DNA of 64,000 nucleotides from Gemmatimonas groenlandica (GCF_013004105.1 NZ_CP053085.1:806001-870000), one strand, 5' to 3'. Counted from the first letter of the stretch, positions 39,852 through 48,669 are shown. Made by a program: numbers and translations. Notes: a model not told the origin generated them from the sequence alone.

Positions 39852-40080
39852 CCCTCTCTGCGGCCTCCGCGCGCTCGGCGACTCTGCGTGATCACTTACC
39901 GCCGTGCGGCGGCTGTGCTCCGCAGAACAGCTCATGCGGAGGCGCCGAGTGCGCAGAGAGCGCAGAGGGGGTGCACATGCCGTCGTTCTCCTTTTCTCAT
40001 TTGTCCTGTGTGATCGGCTCAGCGATGCTGGACCCTCTGCGGCCTCCGCGTTCTCTGCGCCTCGGCGTGATCAGTTCCCG
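39852..40080. repeat. Cluster of three CTCTGCG-type extragenic repeats (plus, minus, plus)
   Basis: The 335-bp gap 39773-40107 has no gene but three related units. Unit 1 is at 39852-39897 (CCCTCTCTGCGGCCTCCGCG...TGATCACTT). Unit 2 is inverted at 39933-39973 (GCGGAGGCGCCGAG...CGCAGAGGGG). Unit 3 is at 40032-40080 (CCCTCTGCGGCCTCCGCG...TGATCAGTTCCCG). Opposite units can pair into a long hairpin. It looks like a REP-type or other dispersed intergenic element; part could also act as a bidirectional terminator between convergent genes. Confidence 0.75.
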
Positions 40081-40107
40081 CAGTGTCGAGGCTGGCCCGG
40101 CGCGGTG

Positions 40108-40992
40108 CTACGGTAGCGTGTCCACGTCAACTTTCGGCACGCGTAACCGCTGCCCCACTTTGATCTCGTCCGTCGATAACTGATTCAGCTGGCGCAGCAC
40201 ATCGGGTGAGGTGCGAAAGCGTCGGGCGAGTCCGGTCAGTGTCTCGCCCCGCTGCACGACGTAGCGCACGTAGAGCGCTGCCGGCGGGGCCGGGGCGCGC
40301 GTGGTCGCGCTGAGAGCCTCTTCGTCGCGGGTGACGGATCGGCGCGCGGCGGCACTCGCCTGCGACACGCGCAGCGCTGCGGTCCACGACGCATCATCGA
40401 CGACGAAGTCGACCTGTGCGGCAGGGGTCCGCAGCACCAGGCCACGGCCATAGCCGCGAAAGAGGGTGCGCGGCTCGAGGGTGAATGCCGCGTCGAACGG
40501 GTAGCTCTCCACCAACAGTTCGGTCGGACCGTCTTCGCGTGGACGCAGCAGCGGTGTGGGCGGTGCACCTACATACAGCAGTCGCCGGTTGGTGGCGACC
40601 ACCACACCGAACGACTCGCGCCACATGTCGGTCCAGCGGCGTTGTGACGCGAAGGCCCGTGCGACCACGCGCTCGTCGGGGCCCAACTGCGACAACACCT
40701 CCTGCTGGGCGGCCTCGCGTGCCGTGCGGCGGGCGCCAATCGGCGGCACAATCGCCGCGGCGGCCACGAGCGCTGCCGTGCCAAGCAGGGCGGTACTGCT
40801 GGTGAGTGCCACCAGCAGCCGGACCCACGGACTGCGCTGCCGACGGGCAGGTGGCGCCGCCGCACCGGACCGCAGCCAGCCCGCCCGCCGAGACGGGGGC
40901 GACACCTGCGCGGGCTCGGCGGACACGGTCGCATCGAGCTCTGCCATTGGGGGGGCTTTGGCCGGACTTGCGGACGGGTCGTGAATAGCCAT
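40108..40992 (-). CDS. LysM domain protein with membrane anchor
   Basis: 294 residues. A Pro/Ala-rich N-terminus (1-55) precedes a membrane span (about 58-85: LLVALTSSTALLGTAALVAAAAIV). A domain of about 100 residues follows with VVVATNRRLLYVG...LLVESYPFDAAFTLEPRTLFRGYGRGLVLRT, resembling a PH-like beta fold. The C-terminal LysM motif is about 240-290 (VRYVVQRGETLTGLARRFRTSPDVLRQLNQLSTDEIKVGQRL). LysM suggests peptidoglycan binding in the periplasm. It is divergent from the LacI operon. Confidence 0.8.
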   Translation of the reverse strand: MAIHDPSASPAKAPPMAELDATVSAEPAQVSPPSRRAGWLRSGAAAPPARRQRSPWVRLLVALTSSTALLGTAALVAAAAIVPPIGARRTAREAAQQEVLSQLGPDERVVARAFASQRRWTDMWRESFGVVVATNRRLLYVGAPPTPLLRPREDGPTELLVESYPFDAAFTLEPRTLFRGYGRGLVLRTPAAQVDFVVDDASWTAALRVSQASAAARRSVTRDEEALSATTRAPAPPAALYVRYVVQRGETLTGLARRFRTSPDVLRQLNQLSTDEIKVGQRLRVPKVDVDTLP

Positions 40993-41049
40993 TCGCTGAA
41001 AATACCCACGGGGGCCCCCTGAACGCGGCGATAAATGTCAGAAAGGGTC

Positions 41050-41068
41050 TTGCCAATACGTATTTGCA
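41050..41068 (+). promoter_or_regulatory. Candidate promoter/operator of the LacI operon
   Basis: The perfect palindrome AATACGTATT (41055-41064) has the central CpG typical of LacI-family operators. It overlaps TTGCCA (41050-41055), a possible -35 element. It lies 22 bp before the regulator's ATG. Autoregulation is inferred; the -10 element is not clear. Confidence 0.4.
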
Positions 41069-41085
41069 GCACATTTTGCATCGCG

Positions 41086-42114
41086 ATGGCTCTCCCTCCT
41101 TCTGGGCGCCGCGTCACGATCCATGACGTCGCCGCCCGCGCCGGTGTCTCTCAACCCACCGCGTCGCTCGTCCTTTCGAACCACCCGCGCGCCCGCGTGG
41201 CGCCCGCGACCAGGCAGCGCGTCCTCGACGCCGCCGCCGAGCTCGGCTATAGGCCGAACGTGGTCGCCAAGTCGCTGGCCAGCCGCCGCTCCTTTGCGTT
41301 GGGGGTCATCGTGCCCGATGTGCGGAACCCGTTCGTCGCCGACGTGATCACCGGGGCCGAGCGCGTGGCCGCGGACGCAGGCTATGCCGTGCTGCTGTGC
41401 GATCAGTCGGCGCGCGACGTCCGGCAGCACCTCGATGTCCTGCGGGCGCGCCAGATCGACGGTGTGCTGCTCGACGCCGTCGGTGCCAGCACCCTCCCCG
41501 ACGAGGCGCTCGCCGGCGTGAACGTCGTACTCATCGACGAGCCATCGGAGCGGTGGCCAGGCATCGCGACCGATGCCGTCATGGCTGGACGTCTGGCCGC
41601 CGACCACCTGCTCGAACTCGGACACACCGAGATGGCGTTCATCGGCCCGGCCTCCGATGTCCACGCCTTCCGCATGCGCGAGCGCGGATTCGTCGTGCGC
41701 TTGCGCGAAGCTGGCATCGCGATGCGCTCGGCGCGGCTCCGTCGTGCCCCCGCCACGGTGGCCGGCGGCCGCGACGCCATGCGGTTGCTCCTGGCCACCG
41801 GACCTCGACCGACCGCGGTGTTCTGCGCGAACGATCTGATGGCCATCGGTGCACTCAAGCAGGCACTCACCGTGGGACTGTCCTTGCCCGCTGATCTCTC
41901 CGTCGTCGGCTGCGATGATATCGAACTGGCGCGCTACGTGACTCCCGAACTCACGACGATATCCGTCCCCGCCCGCGAGCTTGGCGCACGCGCGGCCCGT
42001 CTGCTGCTGCAGCTCATTGAGCAATCCACGCAGCGCGTTTCGGCCAGCCGCCTGTTGCCCGTGCGACTCGTCACCCGTGGAAGCTCCGGACGCGCGCCGG
42101 CGGCGGTCGCGTGA
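41086..42114 (+). CDS. LacI-family transcriptional regulator
   Basis: 342 residues. The N-terminal helix-turn-helix and hinge is VTIHDVAARAGVSQPTASLVLSNHPRARVAPATRQRVLDAAAELGYRPN. A periplasmic-binding-protein-like effector domain follows (ALGVIVPDVRNPFVADVITGAERVAADAGY ... ATDAVMAGRLAADHLLELGH ... PTAVFCANDLMAIGALKQAL). Most LacI members sense sugars or nucleosides. This one overlaps the KAS III gene by 4 bp (GTGA), so it probably controls the lipid-type genes behind it. ATG 41086 is chosen so that the HTH starts near residue 11. Confidence 0.93.
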   Translation: MALPPSGRRVTIHDVAARAGVSQPTASLVLSNHPRARVAPATRQRVLDAAAELGYRPNVVAKSLASRRSFALGVIVPDVRNPFVADVITGAERVAADAGYAVLLCDQSARDVRQHLDVLRARQIDGVLLDAVGASTLPDEALAGVNVVLIDEPSERWPGIATDAVMAGRLAADHLLELGHTEMAFIGPASDVHAFRMRERGFVVRLREAGIAMRSARLRRAPATVAGGRDAMRLLLATGPRPTAVFCANDLMAIGALKQALTVGLSLPADLSVVGCDDIELARYVTPELTTISVPARELGARAARLLLQLIEQSTQRVSASRLLPVRLVTRGSSGRAPAAVA

Positions 42115-43181
42115 GCCAGGCGACCACATCGAGCACGTTCGCTCGCGGTCGCGAAGCAACGATCATCGGCACCGGCAGCGCCGTTCCGTCGCGCATCGTG
42201 ACCAACGAAGAACTGTCGGCGCAACTTGGCGAGGACATCGACCCATTCGTGCGGGGAACGCTCGGTATCACGCAGCGGCACTGGTGCGCACCCGATGAAA
42301 GCACCGCCGATCTGGCCGAAGCGGCGGGACGTGCGGCGCTTGTCGCCGCGGGAATCTCGCCGGAGCAGATCGACCTGCTGATCGTCGCCACCGACACGCC
42401 GGAGTATGTGTCACCGGCCACGTCGTCGGTGGTGCACGGACGTCTGGGGCTCACGAACGCCGGCACGTTCGACCTGAATGCGGGGTGCGCCGGATTCGTG
42501 ACCGCCCTCGACACGGCGTGGAAGTATATCCGCGCCGACGAGCGGTATTCGCGCATTCTGGTGATCGGCGCGTACGCGATGTCGAAGTATCTGAATCCGC
42601 GCGACAAGAAGACGCTCACGATCTTCGCCGATGGCGCCGGTGCCGCCGTGGTCGAAGCCGGACCAGTGGCTGGCGTGCTGTCGTCGGAGCTCTTCGCCGA
42701 TGGGCGCTACTGTCATGGCATGGGCGTGTTCGCGGGGGGCACGCACACGCCGATCACGCACGCCGTCCTCGACGAGAATGTGCAGCAGTACCTGCGCTTC
42801 GTGCAGAAGTATCCCGCGTCCGTGAACGAGGAGGGATGGCCGCGCATCGTGAAATCAGTGCTCGCGCGGGCTGGTCACACGCCGGATGACGTCGATCTCT
42901 GGCTCTGGACGCAGGTCAACCGATCCACCATCGACATCGTCATGCAGGGGCTGGGGCAGCCGATGGAGCGCGCGCACACCATCATGCACAAGTGGGGCTA
43001 CACTGGCTCGGCGTGCCTGCCGATGGCGCTCGATGACGCCGTGCGGAGCGGTCGGCTCCATGACGGCGACCTGATGGTGCTCACGGGTTCAGGCGCCGGT
43101 CTCGCGATGGGCTCGGTCGCGATGCGCTGGCGTCCCGCCGCCGCCGTGGCTCCGTCGCCGTCTCCCCTGCCACCGGCGTAA
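42111..43181 (+). CDS. KAS III (FabH-like) ketosynthase homologue with atypical active site
   Basis: 356 residues, thiolase fold. The nucleophile Cys126 sits in LNAGCAGF. The usual His of KAS III (HQxN) is replaced: WTQVN with Thr267 (codon 42909-42911) while the following Gln-Val-Asn is kept. The second site, usually GNTSAA, reads WGYTGSACLPMALDDAV with Tyr297; the GYTGSA form is, as I recall, found in some KAS III-like branches. It ends GSGAGLAMGSVAMRW. GTG 42111 overlaps the LacI stop, and the gene is followed 6 bp later by an acyl-CoA ligase. Acyl condensation or acyl transfer in a specialised lipid pathway is likely. Confidence 0.88.
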   Translation: MSQATTSSTFARGREATIIGTGSAVPSRIVTNEELSAQLGEDIDPFVRGTLGITQRHWCAPDESTADLAEAAGRAALVAAGISPEQIDLLIVATDTPEYVSPATSSVVHGRLGLTNAGTFDLNAGCAGFVTALDTAWKYIRADERYSRILVIGAYAMSKYLNPRDKKTLTIFADGAGAAVVEAGPVAGVLSSELFADGRYCHGMGVFAGGTHTPITHAVLDENVQQYLRFVQKYPASVNEEGWPRIVKSVLARAGHTPDDVDLWLWTQVNRSTIDIVMQGLGQPMERAHTIMHKWGYTGSACLPMALDDAVRSGRLHDGDLMVLTGSGAGLAMGSVAMRWRPAAAVAPSPSPLPPA

Positions 43182-43187
43182 AGCAGC

Positions 43188-44924
43188 ATGGCGACTGCTT
43201 CCACCGATACGGTGGCCATCATGGCCGAGACGCCGCTGGCGTTGCGCTTCCTGGCGCGCTGCGACCGGTTTCCCGACTCGGTCGCGTATGCGGTGTATCC
43301 CACGGGGGCGCGCACGCCGAGTCGGGTGCTGACCTGGGGCGAGTGGCGCGATGCATCGCTGGCCTGTGCGGCGCGCCTCCTCGCTGCGGGCATCGAGCCC
43401 GGTGACCGGGTGGCGATTCTGGCGGGCAATCGACTACTGTGGCCGGTCGTAGACGTCGCGTTGCAGTTGGTGCGCGCGGTCGGTGTCGGCCTCTATCCAA
43501 CCAGTGCGCCGGCGCAGATTGTGGCGCTGCTGCAAGACAGCGGCGCGCGTCTGCTGTTTACCGACAGCGTCGCGCACGTCGCGGAGATCCGGGCGGCCAG
43601 CGATCCAGCCGTGGCGGGTATTGCCATCGTCGTCGATGCCGCGCGCGACGGTGAGGTCGTGCCCTTCACGGCGTGGTGCGACGAGGGCGCACGATTGCTC
43701 CGCGATAGGGGTGCGACGACGAAGCTCGAGGCGCGCATCGCCTCTCTCGTGCCAGATGATGTGGCGGCGCTGATCTACACCTCGGGCTCGACCGGAGAAC
43801 CGAAGGGCGCCTGCATTTCGCACCGATATCTGGCGGCATCTGCGGCGTCGATCGCGGAGGTGCTCCGCATCGACGGTGATGATCGCTCGGTCTCGTTTCT
43901 GCCGTACTCGCACGCGGCCGAGCGTATCTTCGGGCAGTGCACGCGTATGCTTTCGGGGATGTCGGCGGCCTTGGTGGAAGATCCGACGGACGTGTTTCGT
44001 GTGTGCGAGCATTTCCAACCCACGGTGTTCGGCGGGTTGCCGCGGCTCTTCGAACGCCTGTACGAGGCCACCGAGATCGCGCGCGCGACCGGCAGCGATC
44101 CCCGCGACGCCATCTCGTCGCGCATCGGCCCCGATGTACGCTTGGCGACGTCCGGAGGGGCGGCGCTACCGCAGCGCGTCGCGGAGACGCTCGATGCCTT
44201 GGGTCTGCCAATACTTGGCGCGTACGGACAGACCGAGCACCTGTGCATCGCCATGAACCGCGTCGACGCGATCCGGTTCGATACGGTCGGCACACCGATG
44301 CCGGGAACGACGGTCCGCATTGCCGATGACGGCGAACTGCTGGTGCTGCGGAGCGCGCTCACATTCAGTGGATACTGGAACAAACCCGACGACACGCGAG
44401 CGGCGTTCACGGACGACGGGCTCTGGTTACGAACTGGCGATCAGGCTGCACTCGAAGCCGATGGTGCGCTGCGCATCACGGGCCGCGTGAAGGAGCTCAT
44501 CGCGCTCTCGACCGGTCGCAAGATCGCGCCGTTGCCCATTGAAGCCGCGCTGACCGACTCACCGTTTGTCGCGCATGCGGTCTGTCATGGGGAAGGTCGG
44601 AAGTTTCCGGTGGCGCTGCTGGCGCTCCGTCGCGACATGGTCACCGCGTGGGCCACGGCGCAGCAGCTCTCGCTCCCGTGGTCCGAGCTGACGCGGCACG
44701 CGGCGCTGCACGCCCTCGTGCAGGAGCAGGTCGATCGCGTGAACGCGGCGCTGGCGCGCACCGACCGCATTCAGTCGTTCGCGATCACCGATGCCGAGTT
44801 CTCGGTGGCGGGCGGTGAGCTGACGCCGACGCTCAAACTGGTGCGCCGTGTGATCGACACGCGCTTCGCTCCAGTATTCGACGCGTTGTACGCGGCCGCC
44901 GCGCGGCCCACGGGGGACGCCTGA
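43188..44924 (+). CDS. Long-chain acyl-CoA synthetase (AMP-forming, FAA1 type)
   Basis: 578 residues. The AMP-binding core carries the P-loop YTSGSTGEPKGACISH (about residues 196-211), then LPYSHAAERI, GGAALPQRVAE, AYGQTEHLCIAMN and LRTGDQAALEADG. A C-terminal RVKELIALSTGRKIAPLPIEAAL follows, the FAA1-like long-chain form (no short C-terminal KxxxSGK motif). It activates fatty acids to CoA or acyl-AMP. It lies 6 bp after the KAS III homologue, suggesting it supplies or accepts its acyl group. Its stop overlaps a 21-codon ORF. Confidence 0.9.
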   Translation: MATASTDTVAIMAETPLALRFLARCDRFPDSVAYAVYPTGARTPSRVLTWGEWRDASLACAARLLAAGIEPGDRVAILAGNRLLWPVVDVALQLVRAVGVGLYPTSAPAQIVALLQDSGARLLFTDSVAHVAEIRAASDPAVAGIAIVVDAARDGEVVPFTAWCDEGARLLRDRGATTKLEARIASLVPDDVAALIYTSGSTGEPKGACISHRYLAASAASIAEVLRIDGDDRSVSFLPYSHAAERIFGQCTRMLSGMSAALVEDPTDVFRVCEHFQPTVFGGLPRLFERLYEATEIARATGSDPRDAISSRIGPDVRLATSGGAALPQRVAETLDALGLPILGAYGQTEHLCIAMNRVDAIRFDTVGTPMPGTTVRIADDGELLVLRSALTFSGYWNKPDDTRAAFTDDGLWLRTGDQAALEADGALRITGRVKELIALSTGRKIAPLPIEAALTDSPFVAHAVCHGEGRKFPVALLALRRDMVTAWATAQQLSLPWSELTRHAALHALVQEQVDRVNAALARTDRIQSFAITDAEFSVAGGELTPTLKLVRRVIDTRFAPVFDALYAAAARPTGDA

Positions 44925-44989
44925 TGATCACGGATCTGGTACTGCTCTTCGACGGCGTAGCCGTCGTGCTCGTTCCGCTGGAGGGGTGA
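44924..44989 (+). CDS. Possible 21-residue hydrophobic peptide at the operon end
   Basis: ATG 44924 overlaps the ligase stop (TGATG). The ORF reads MITDLVLLFDGVAVVLVPLEG and ends at 44989. Its single hydrophobic stretch could span or touch a membrane. The overlap style matches translational coupling. It may be chance; no family is known. Confidence 0.25.
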   Translation: MITDLVLLFDGVAVVLVPLEG

Positions 44990-45018
44990 TGTCACCACCC
45001 GGCAAGCCTCCACCCCTC
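44981..45018 (+). terminator. Possible hairpin between the acyl operon and the TonB receptor gene
   Basis: GAGGGGTG (44981-44988) pairs with CACCCCTC (45011-45018). It is followed by TTACCC, not a true U-tract. It could end the LacI/KAS III/ligase transcript or be part of the receptor leader. Confidence 0.35.
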
Positions 45019-45111
45019 TTACCCGGACGATTTCCGATGTCCCGCAGTTCCCTCTCCCTCCGCACCGTTCTGGTGCACCTCCCTCGTTGTTCCCCTCCTG
45101 GAGGAGTACGT

Positions 45112-47637
45112 ATGTCGTCTTTCGTTCACCCGGTCGTCCCGTATGGGCGTACGCTCCGGCACGTGCTCGTGGCCCTGTCGGTCCTGGCGGCGCCCGCCGT
45201 CGCGGCGGCGCAGTCCGGCAGCATCTCCGGTCTCGTCTCCGACAGCGCGAAGGCGCCGCTGCCCGGCGCGCAGGTTACCGTGGTCGGTACCCGTTTCTCG
45301 AGCACGTCAGGTATGGACGGCCGCTATCGTGTGGTCGGCGTGCCGGCCGGCACGTATTCGTTGCGGGTGCAGCGCATCGGCGCACTGGCTCGCACCTTCG
45401 ACAACATCACCGTCGCGGCCGACCGTGACACCAAGCTCGACATCACGCTCGCTGCCTCGGCGCTGCAACTGGGAGGCTATGTCGTGTCGGCCTCGCGTCG
45501 CGTGGAAAAGATTACCGATGCGCCGGCCACCGTCACGCGTATCGATGCCGATCAACTGCGCAACACGGTCGGCAACTCGTTCACGTCAGTGCTGAAGGAC
45601 GTGAAGGGCGTCGACTTCTTCCAGACGGGCGTCGCTGCGGCGGGCATCAATGCCCGCGGCTTCAATAGCGCCTTCAACAACCGCATGCTGCAGATGGAAG
45701 ACAACCGCGTCGCGGTGCTTCCGGAAAACGGCTTGCCGGTGGGCGTGTTCACGACCATCCCGAAGATCGACATCGCGGGCGTGGAAGTGCTGATCGGCCC
45801 CGGCGCGGCGCTTTACGGCCCCGACGCATCGAACGGTGTCGTCACGCTGCTCAGCAAGGACCCGAAGCAGTACAAGGGACTCACGGTCGAGACGTCGATG
45901 GGCAGCAATGGCGGCTCGGTGTCGAAGACCTTCGAGAAGGATCCGGGACATGTGAGCTTCTCGGATCTGCAGGTCCGTTACGCCAACGTGTACGGCAAGG
46001 TCGGCTTCAAGGTCACTGGTGAAGCGCTGTATGCCAACGACTGGCAGAACACCAACAACTATGCGCCGGTCGCACCGCGCACAACGGCGTCGCCGGAAAT
46101 CAATCCCGACTGGACCACCAGCTATCGCCGCGCGAGCGGAGCCCTGGTGTACTACTTCGATCAGGGTGGACGTCTCGAGTACCAGGCGGGCGCCAGCAAC
46201 AGCAACGGCATTGGCGTGACCAGCGCGGGTCGGAACCAGCTCAAGAACTGGGGCTACTGGAATCAGCAGGTGCGCTACACCTCCGATCACTGGTTCGCAC
46301 AGGCCTACGCCACGCGCTCCACGTCGGGGCAGACCTTCGCGCTGAACGGCTTCTCCACGAATCGTCTGGCGGCACGTTTCAACGGCATCAGCGACGACTC
46401 CGTGCGTCGCGCCTCGGCGTTCCCGGCCGATGGGCACATCTACGCCGGTGAAATCCAGTACAACACGACGGTGCCGAAGCTGTTCAACACGCGCATCGTG
46501 GCCGGTTCGCAGGTGCGTCGTGACGTGGTCAGCTCGAAGGAGGTGTGGCTCACGGACGCACTGACCAAGGAAGACATCCAGCTGAACCAGGTGGGCGTGT
46601 ACGCGCAGACGGAGACGCCGGTGAACCAGTACGCGAAGCTCGTGTTCGGCGCGCGCTACGACAATCCGGAGTTCTACGATCCGCAGTTCAGCCCGAAGGC
46701 GGCGCTGCTGCTCTCGCCGAACGAGAACAGCACCTTCCGCCTCACGTTCAATCGCGCGTTCAAGTCGCCGTCGATTCTGCAGACGAGCTTCTACTTCCGT
46801 GATTTCAGCCCGAGTGTCGGGGTGTTCGGTAACAAGGACGGTACGACGATCAAGGACGCGGCAGGCACCACGCTTCGCACCTTTGCGCCGGTCGTCCCCG
46901 AGGTGAACAACACGATCGAACTTGGCTACAAGGGCGTGATCAAGGACCGCCTGTATATCGACGTGGCCGGTTACGTGGCGCGCTACAAGTCGTTCCTCAG
47001 CCCGCTGGTCGTCGTCGCCAATCCGTTCGCAGGCACATTCGCGTACAACACCGCGACGAACAAGAAGTACACCAATGCGGCCGGTGCCGAACAGATCGCG
47101 CTCACGTACTACAACCTCGGTGAAGCCACGCTGACGGGCATCGATGCCGGCTGGCGCTTCGTGGTGAACAGTAAAGTGAATACGACCGGTACGTTCAGCG
47201 TGCTCAAGCTCGACTCGATCATCCAGAAGACCGGTGACCCGGCGGAAGCGACGTCGCTGAATAGCCCGACGATGAAGGCGACCGTCGGCATGGATGGCAA
47301 GGACGGCCCGTTCCAGACCTTCGGCGGATTCACGATGCGCTTCGTGAAGGACTACAAGTTTCTCTCAGGCGTACACAACGGTCGCATTCCGGGCCTGCTG
47401 AATCTCGACATCAACATGGGCAAGCGCCTCACGCCGAACATGGTGCTGAACGTGTCGGTGCAGAATCTCTTCACCTGCACGAGCGGCGTGACGACGGCGC
47501 CGGGATTTCTGCGAGCGGATCAGGTCGCACCCTACCAGCGTGGATGGGGATGTGGCTTGGGCCGTAAGCACATCGAACTGCTCAACATGCCGGCCCTTGG
47601 CTCGATGACGTTCATCGGCCTCCGGTTCGACCGCTAA
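45112..47637 (+). CDS. TonB-dependent outer-membrane receptor
   Basis: 841 residues. The signal peptide ends ...AAPAVAAAQ (about residue 33). A carboxypeptidase-regulatory-like beta-sandwich follows (about 35-115: GSISGLVSDSAKAPLPGAQVTVVGT...DGRYRVVGVPAGTYSLRV). The plug domain (about 130-240) has ATVTRIDADQL and VEVLIGPGAALYGPDASNGVVTLLSKDPK. A 22-strand barrel region ends with an aromatic-rich LGSMTFIGLRFDR. ATG 45112 is supported by GGAGGAG 7 nt upstream. The substrate is unknown. It precedes a secreted esterase by 3 bp, suggesting uptake of oligomeric breakdown products. Confidence 0.93.
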   Translation: MSSFVHPVVPYGRTLRHVLVALSVLAAPAVAAAQSGSISGLVSDSAKAPLPGAQVTVVGTRFSSTSGMDGRYRVVGVPAGTYSLRVQRIGALARTFDNITVAADRDTKLDITLAASALQLGGYVVSASRRVEKITDAPATVTRIDADQLRNTVGNSFTSVLKDVKGVDFFQTGVAAAGINARGFNSAFNNRMLQMEDNRVAVLPENGLPVGVFTTIPKIDIAGVEVLIGPGAALYGPDASNGVVTLLSKDPKQYKGLTVETSMGSNGGSVSKTFEKDPGHVSFSDLQVRYANVYGKVGFKVTGEALYANDWQNTNNYAPVAPRTTASPEINPDWTTSYRRASGALVYYFDQGGRLEYQAGASNSNGIGVTSAGRNQLKNWGYWNQQVRYTSDHWFAQAYATRSTSGQTFALNGFSTNRLAARFNGISDDSVRRASAFPADGHIYAGEIQYNTTVPKLFNTRIVAGSQVRRDVVSSKEVWLTDALTKEDIQLNQVGVYAQTETPVNQYAKLVFGARYDNPEFYDPQFSPKAALLLSPNENSTFRLTFNRAFKSPSILQTSFYFRDFSPSVGVFGNKDGTTIKDAAGTTLRTFAPVVPEVNNTIELGYKGVIKDRLYIDVAGYVARYKSFLSPLVVVANPFAGTFAYNTATNKKYTNAAGAEQIALTYYNLGEATLTGIDAGWRFVVNSKVNTTGTFSVLKLDSIIQKTGDPAEATSLNSPTMKATVGMDGKDGPFQTFGGFTMRFVKDYKFLSGVHNGRIPGLLNLDINMGKRLTPNMVLNVSVQNLFTCTSGVTTAPGFLRADQVAPYQRGWGCGLGRKHIELLNMPALGSMTFIGLRFDR

Positions 47638-47640
47638 GAC

Positions 47641-48669
47641 GTGAATCCCTGGCGTTCCCTAGCCTTGGCCGCGTGCGTGGGGACGACCGTCGTCCCCACG
47701 CCGCGCGTCCACGCGGAGAGACACATGATCGATGAGTCCAGTGCGCTGGCACCGCTCGCGAGCGGCGTGGTGTCGGGGGAGTATGATGGTCCCGAAGGTC
47801 GTCGACCATGGCGCCTTTTTGTGCCGGCGGGCGATGCCACGACGCCGCGGGCGATGCTGGTCATGCTGCACGGTTGCACGCAGGATGCGGCGGACATCGC
47901 ACGCGGGACGCGGTTCGATGAAGAAGCGCAGGCGGGCAACTTCCTCGTGTTGTACCCTGAGCAGACCGTCGCCGGCAATCCGCGACGCTGCTGGAATTGG
48001 TTCGACGCGGCGCACCAGTCACGCGGCGGTGGTGAGCCGGCGATTCTCGCGGCCATGATCGCGAAAGTCGGAGTGACGTACCACGTCGATCCTCAGCGCG
48101 TGCATCTGGCCGGTGTGTCGGCGGGTGCCGGCATGGCCGGACTGCTGGCCGTGGCGTATCCCGAACGATTTGCTTCGCTCACGTCGGCGTCGGGGATCGG
48201 CTGGCGTGCCGCCAGCGACGTATCGGCGGCGATCTCGGTCATGCAGAAGGGGGCGGGCGACGCGCTGCCATCGGGCGTGGCGATGCGCGCGGCAATGGGT
48301 GCCAACGCCTGGGCTCTGCCGGTGCTCGTGATACACGGAGGCAAGGATGCGGTGGTCAGCGTGCGCAACGCGGACGAGACGGCGCGACAGTTCACTGCGC
48401 TGCACGACGTCGTGCACGGCGAGGCAGGGCAGGCGCCCTTGGTCGCCTCCGAGATTCCGGCGCGCGTCGAGCAGGGCTATACCGTGCATGAGCGACGCTG
48501 GGCCGATGCTGGAGGGCGTCCCGCCGTCACGCTCCTGCGTGTCGATGAACTCGGGCATGCATGGTCGGGTGGCTCGCACACCGGTACTTTCACGGATAGT
48601 GCTGGACCAAACGCGAGTCACCTGATCGCGACCTTCATGGCGCAGCATGCGCGTCCAGCCGCTCGCTAG
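47641..48669 (+). CDS. Secreted PHB-depolymerase/feruloyl-esterase-like hydrolase
   Basis: 342 residues from GTG 47641, with a short signal-like N-terminus (MNPWRSLALAACVGTTVVPTPRVHA). It is an esterase of the PHB depolymerase (LpqC/type-1) alpha/beta hydrolase family. Features: RLFVPAG, LVMLHGCTQDAADIARGTRFDEEA (oxyanion HGC), LYPEQTVAGNPRRCWNWF, the nucleophile elbow AGVSAGAGMAGLLA (Ser about 155), HGGKDAVV (Asp), and ELGHAWSGGSHTG (His). It cleaves polyester or aromatic esters outside the cytoplasm. It lies 3 bp after the TonB receptor gene. Poly-hydroxybutyrate as substrate is inference. Confidence 0.85.
   Translation: MNPWRSLALAACVGTTVVPTPRVHAERHMIDESSALAPLASGVVSGEYDGPEGRRPWRLFVPAGDATTPRAMLVMLHGCTQDAADIARGTRFDEEAQAGNFLVLYPEQTVAGNPRRCWNWFDAAHQSRGGGEPAILAAMIAKVGVTYHVDPQRVHLAGVSAGAGMAGLLAVAYPERFASLTSASGIGWRAASDVSAAISVMQKGAGDALPSGVAMRAAMGANAWALPVLVIHGGKDAVVSVRNADETARQFTALHDVVHGEAGQAPLVASEIPARVEQGYTVHERRWADAGGRPAVTLLRVDELGHAWSGGSHTGTFTDSAGPNASHLIATFMAQHARPAAR

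Noticed and set aside
39904-40116. Short plus-strand frames within the repeat cluster
   Set aside because: They run through the intergenic CTCTGCG repeats and lack RBS and domain features.
44950-44966. CGACGGC/GCCGTCG hairpin as a terminator
   Set aside because: Seven-base stem with no U-tract, inside the small ORF; too weak to call.
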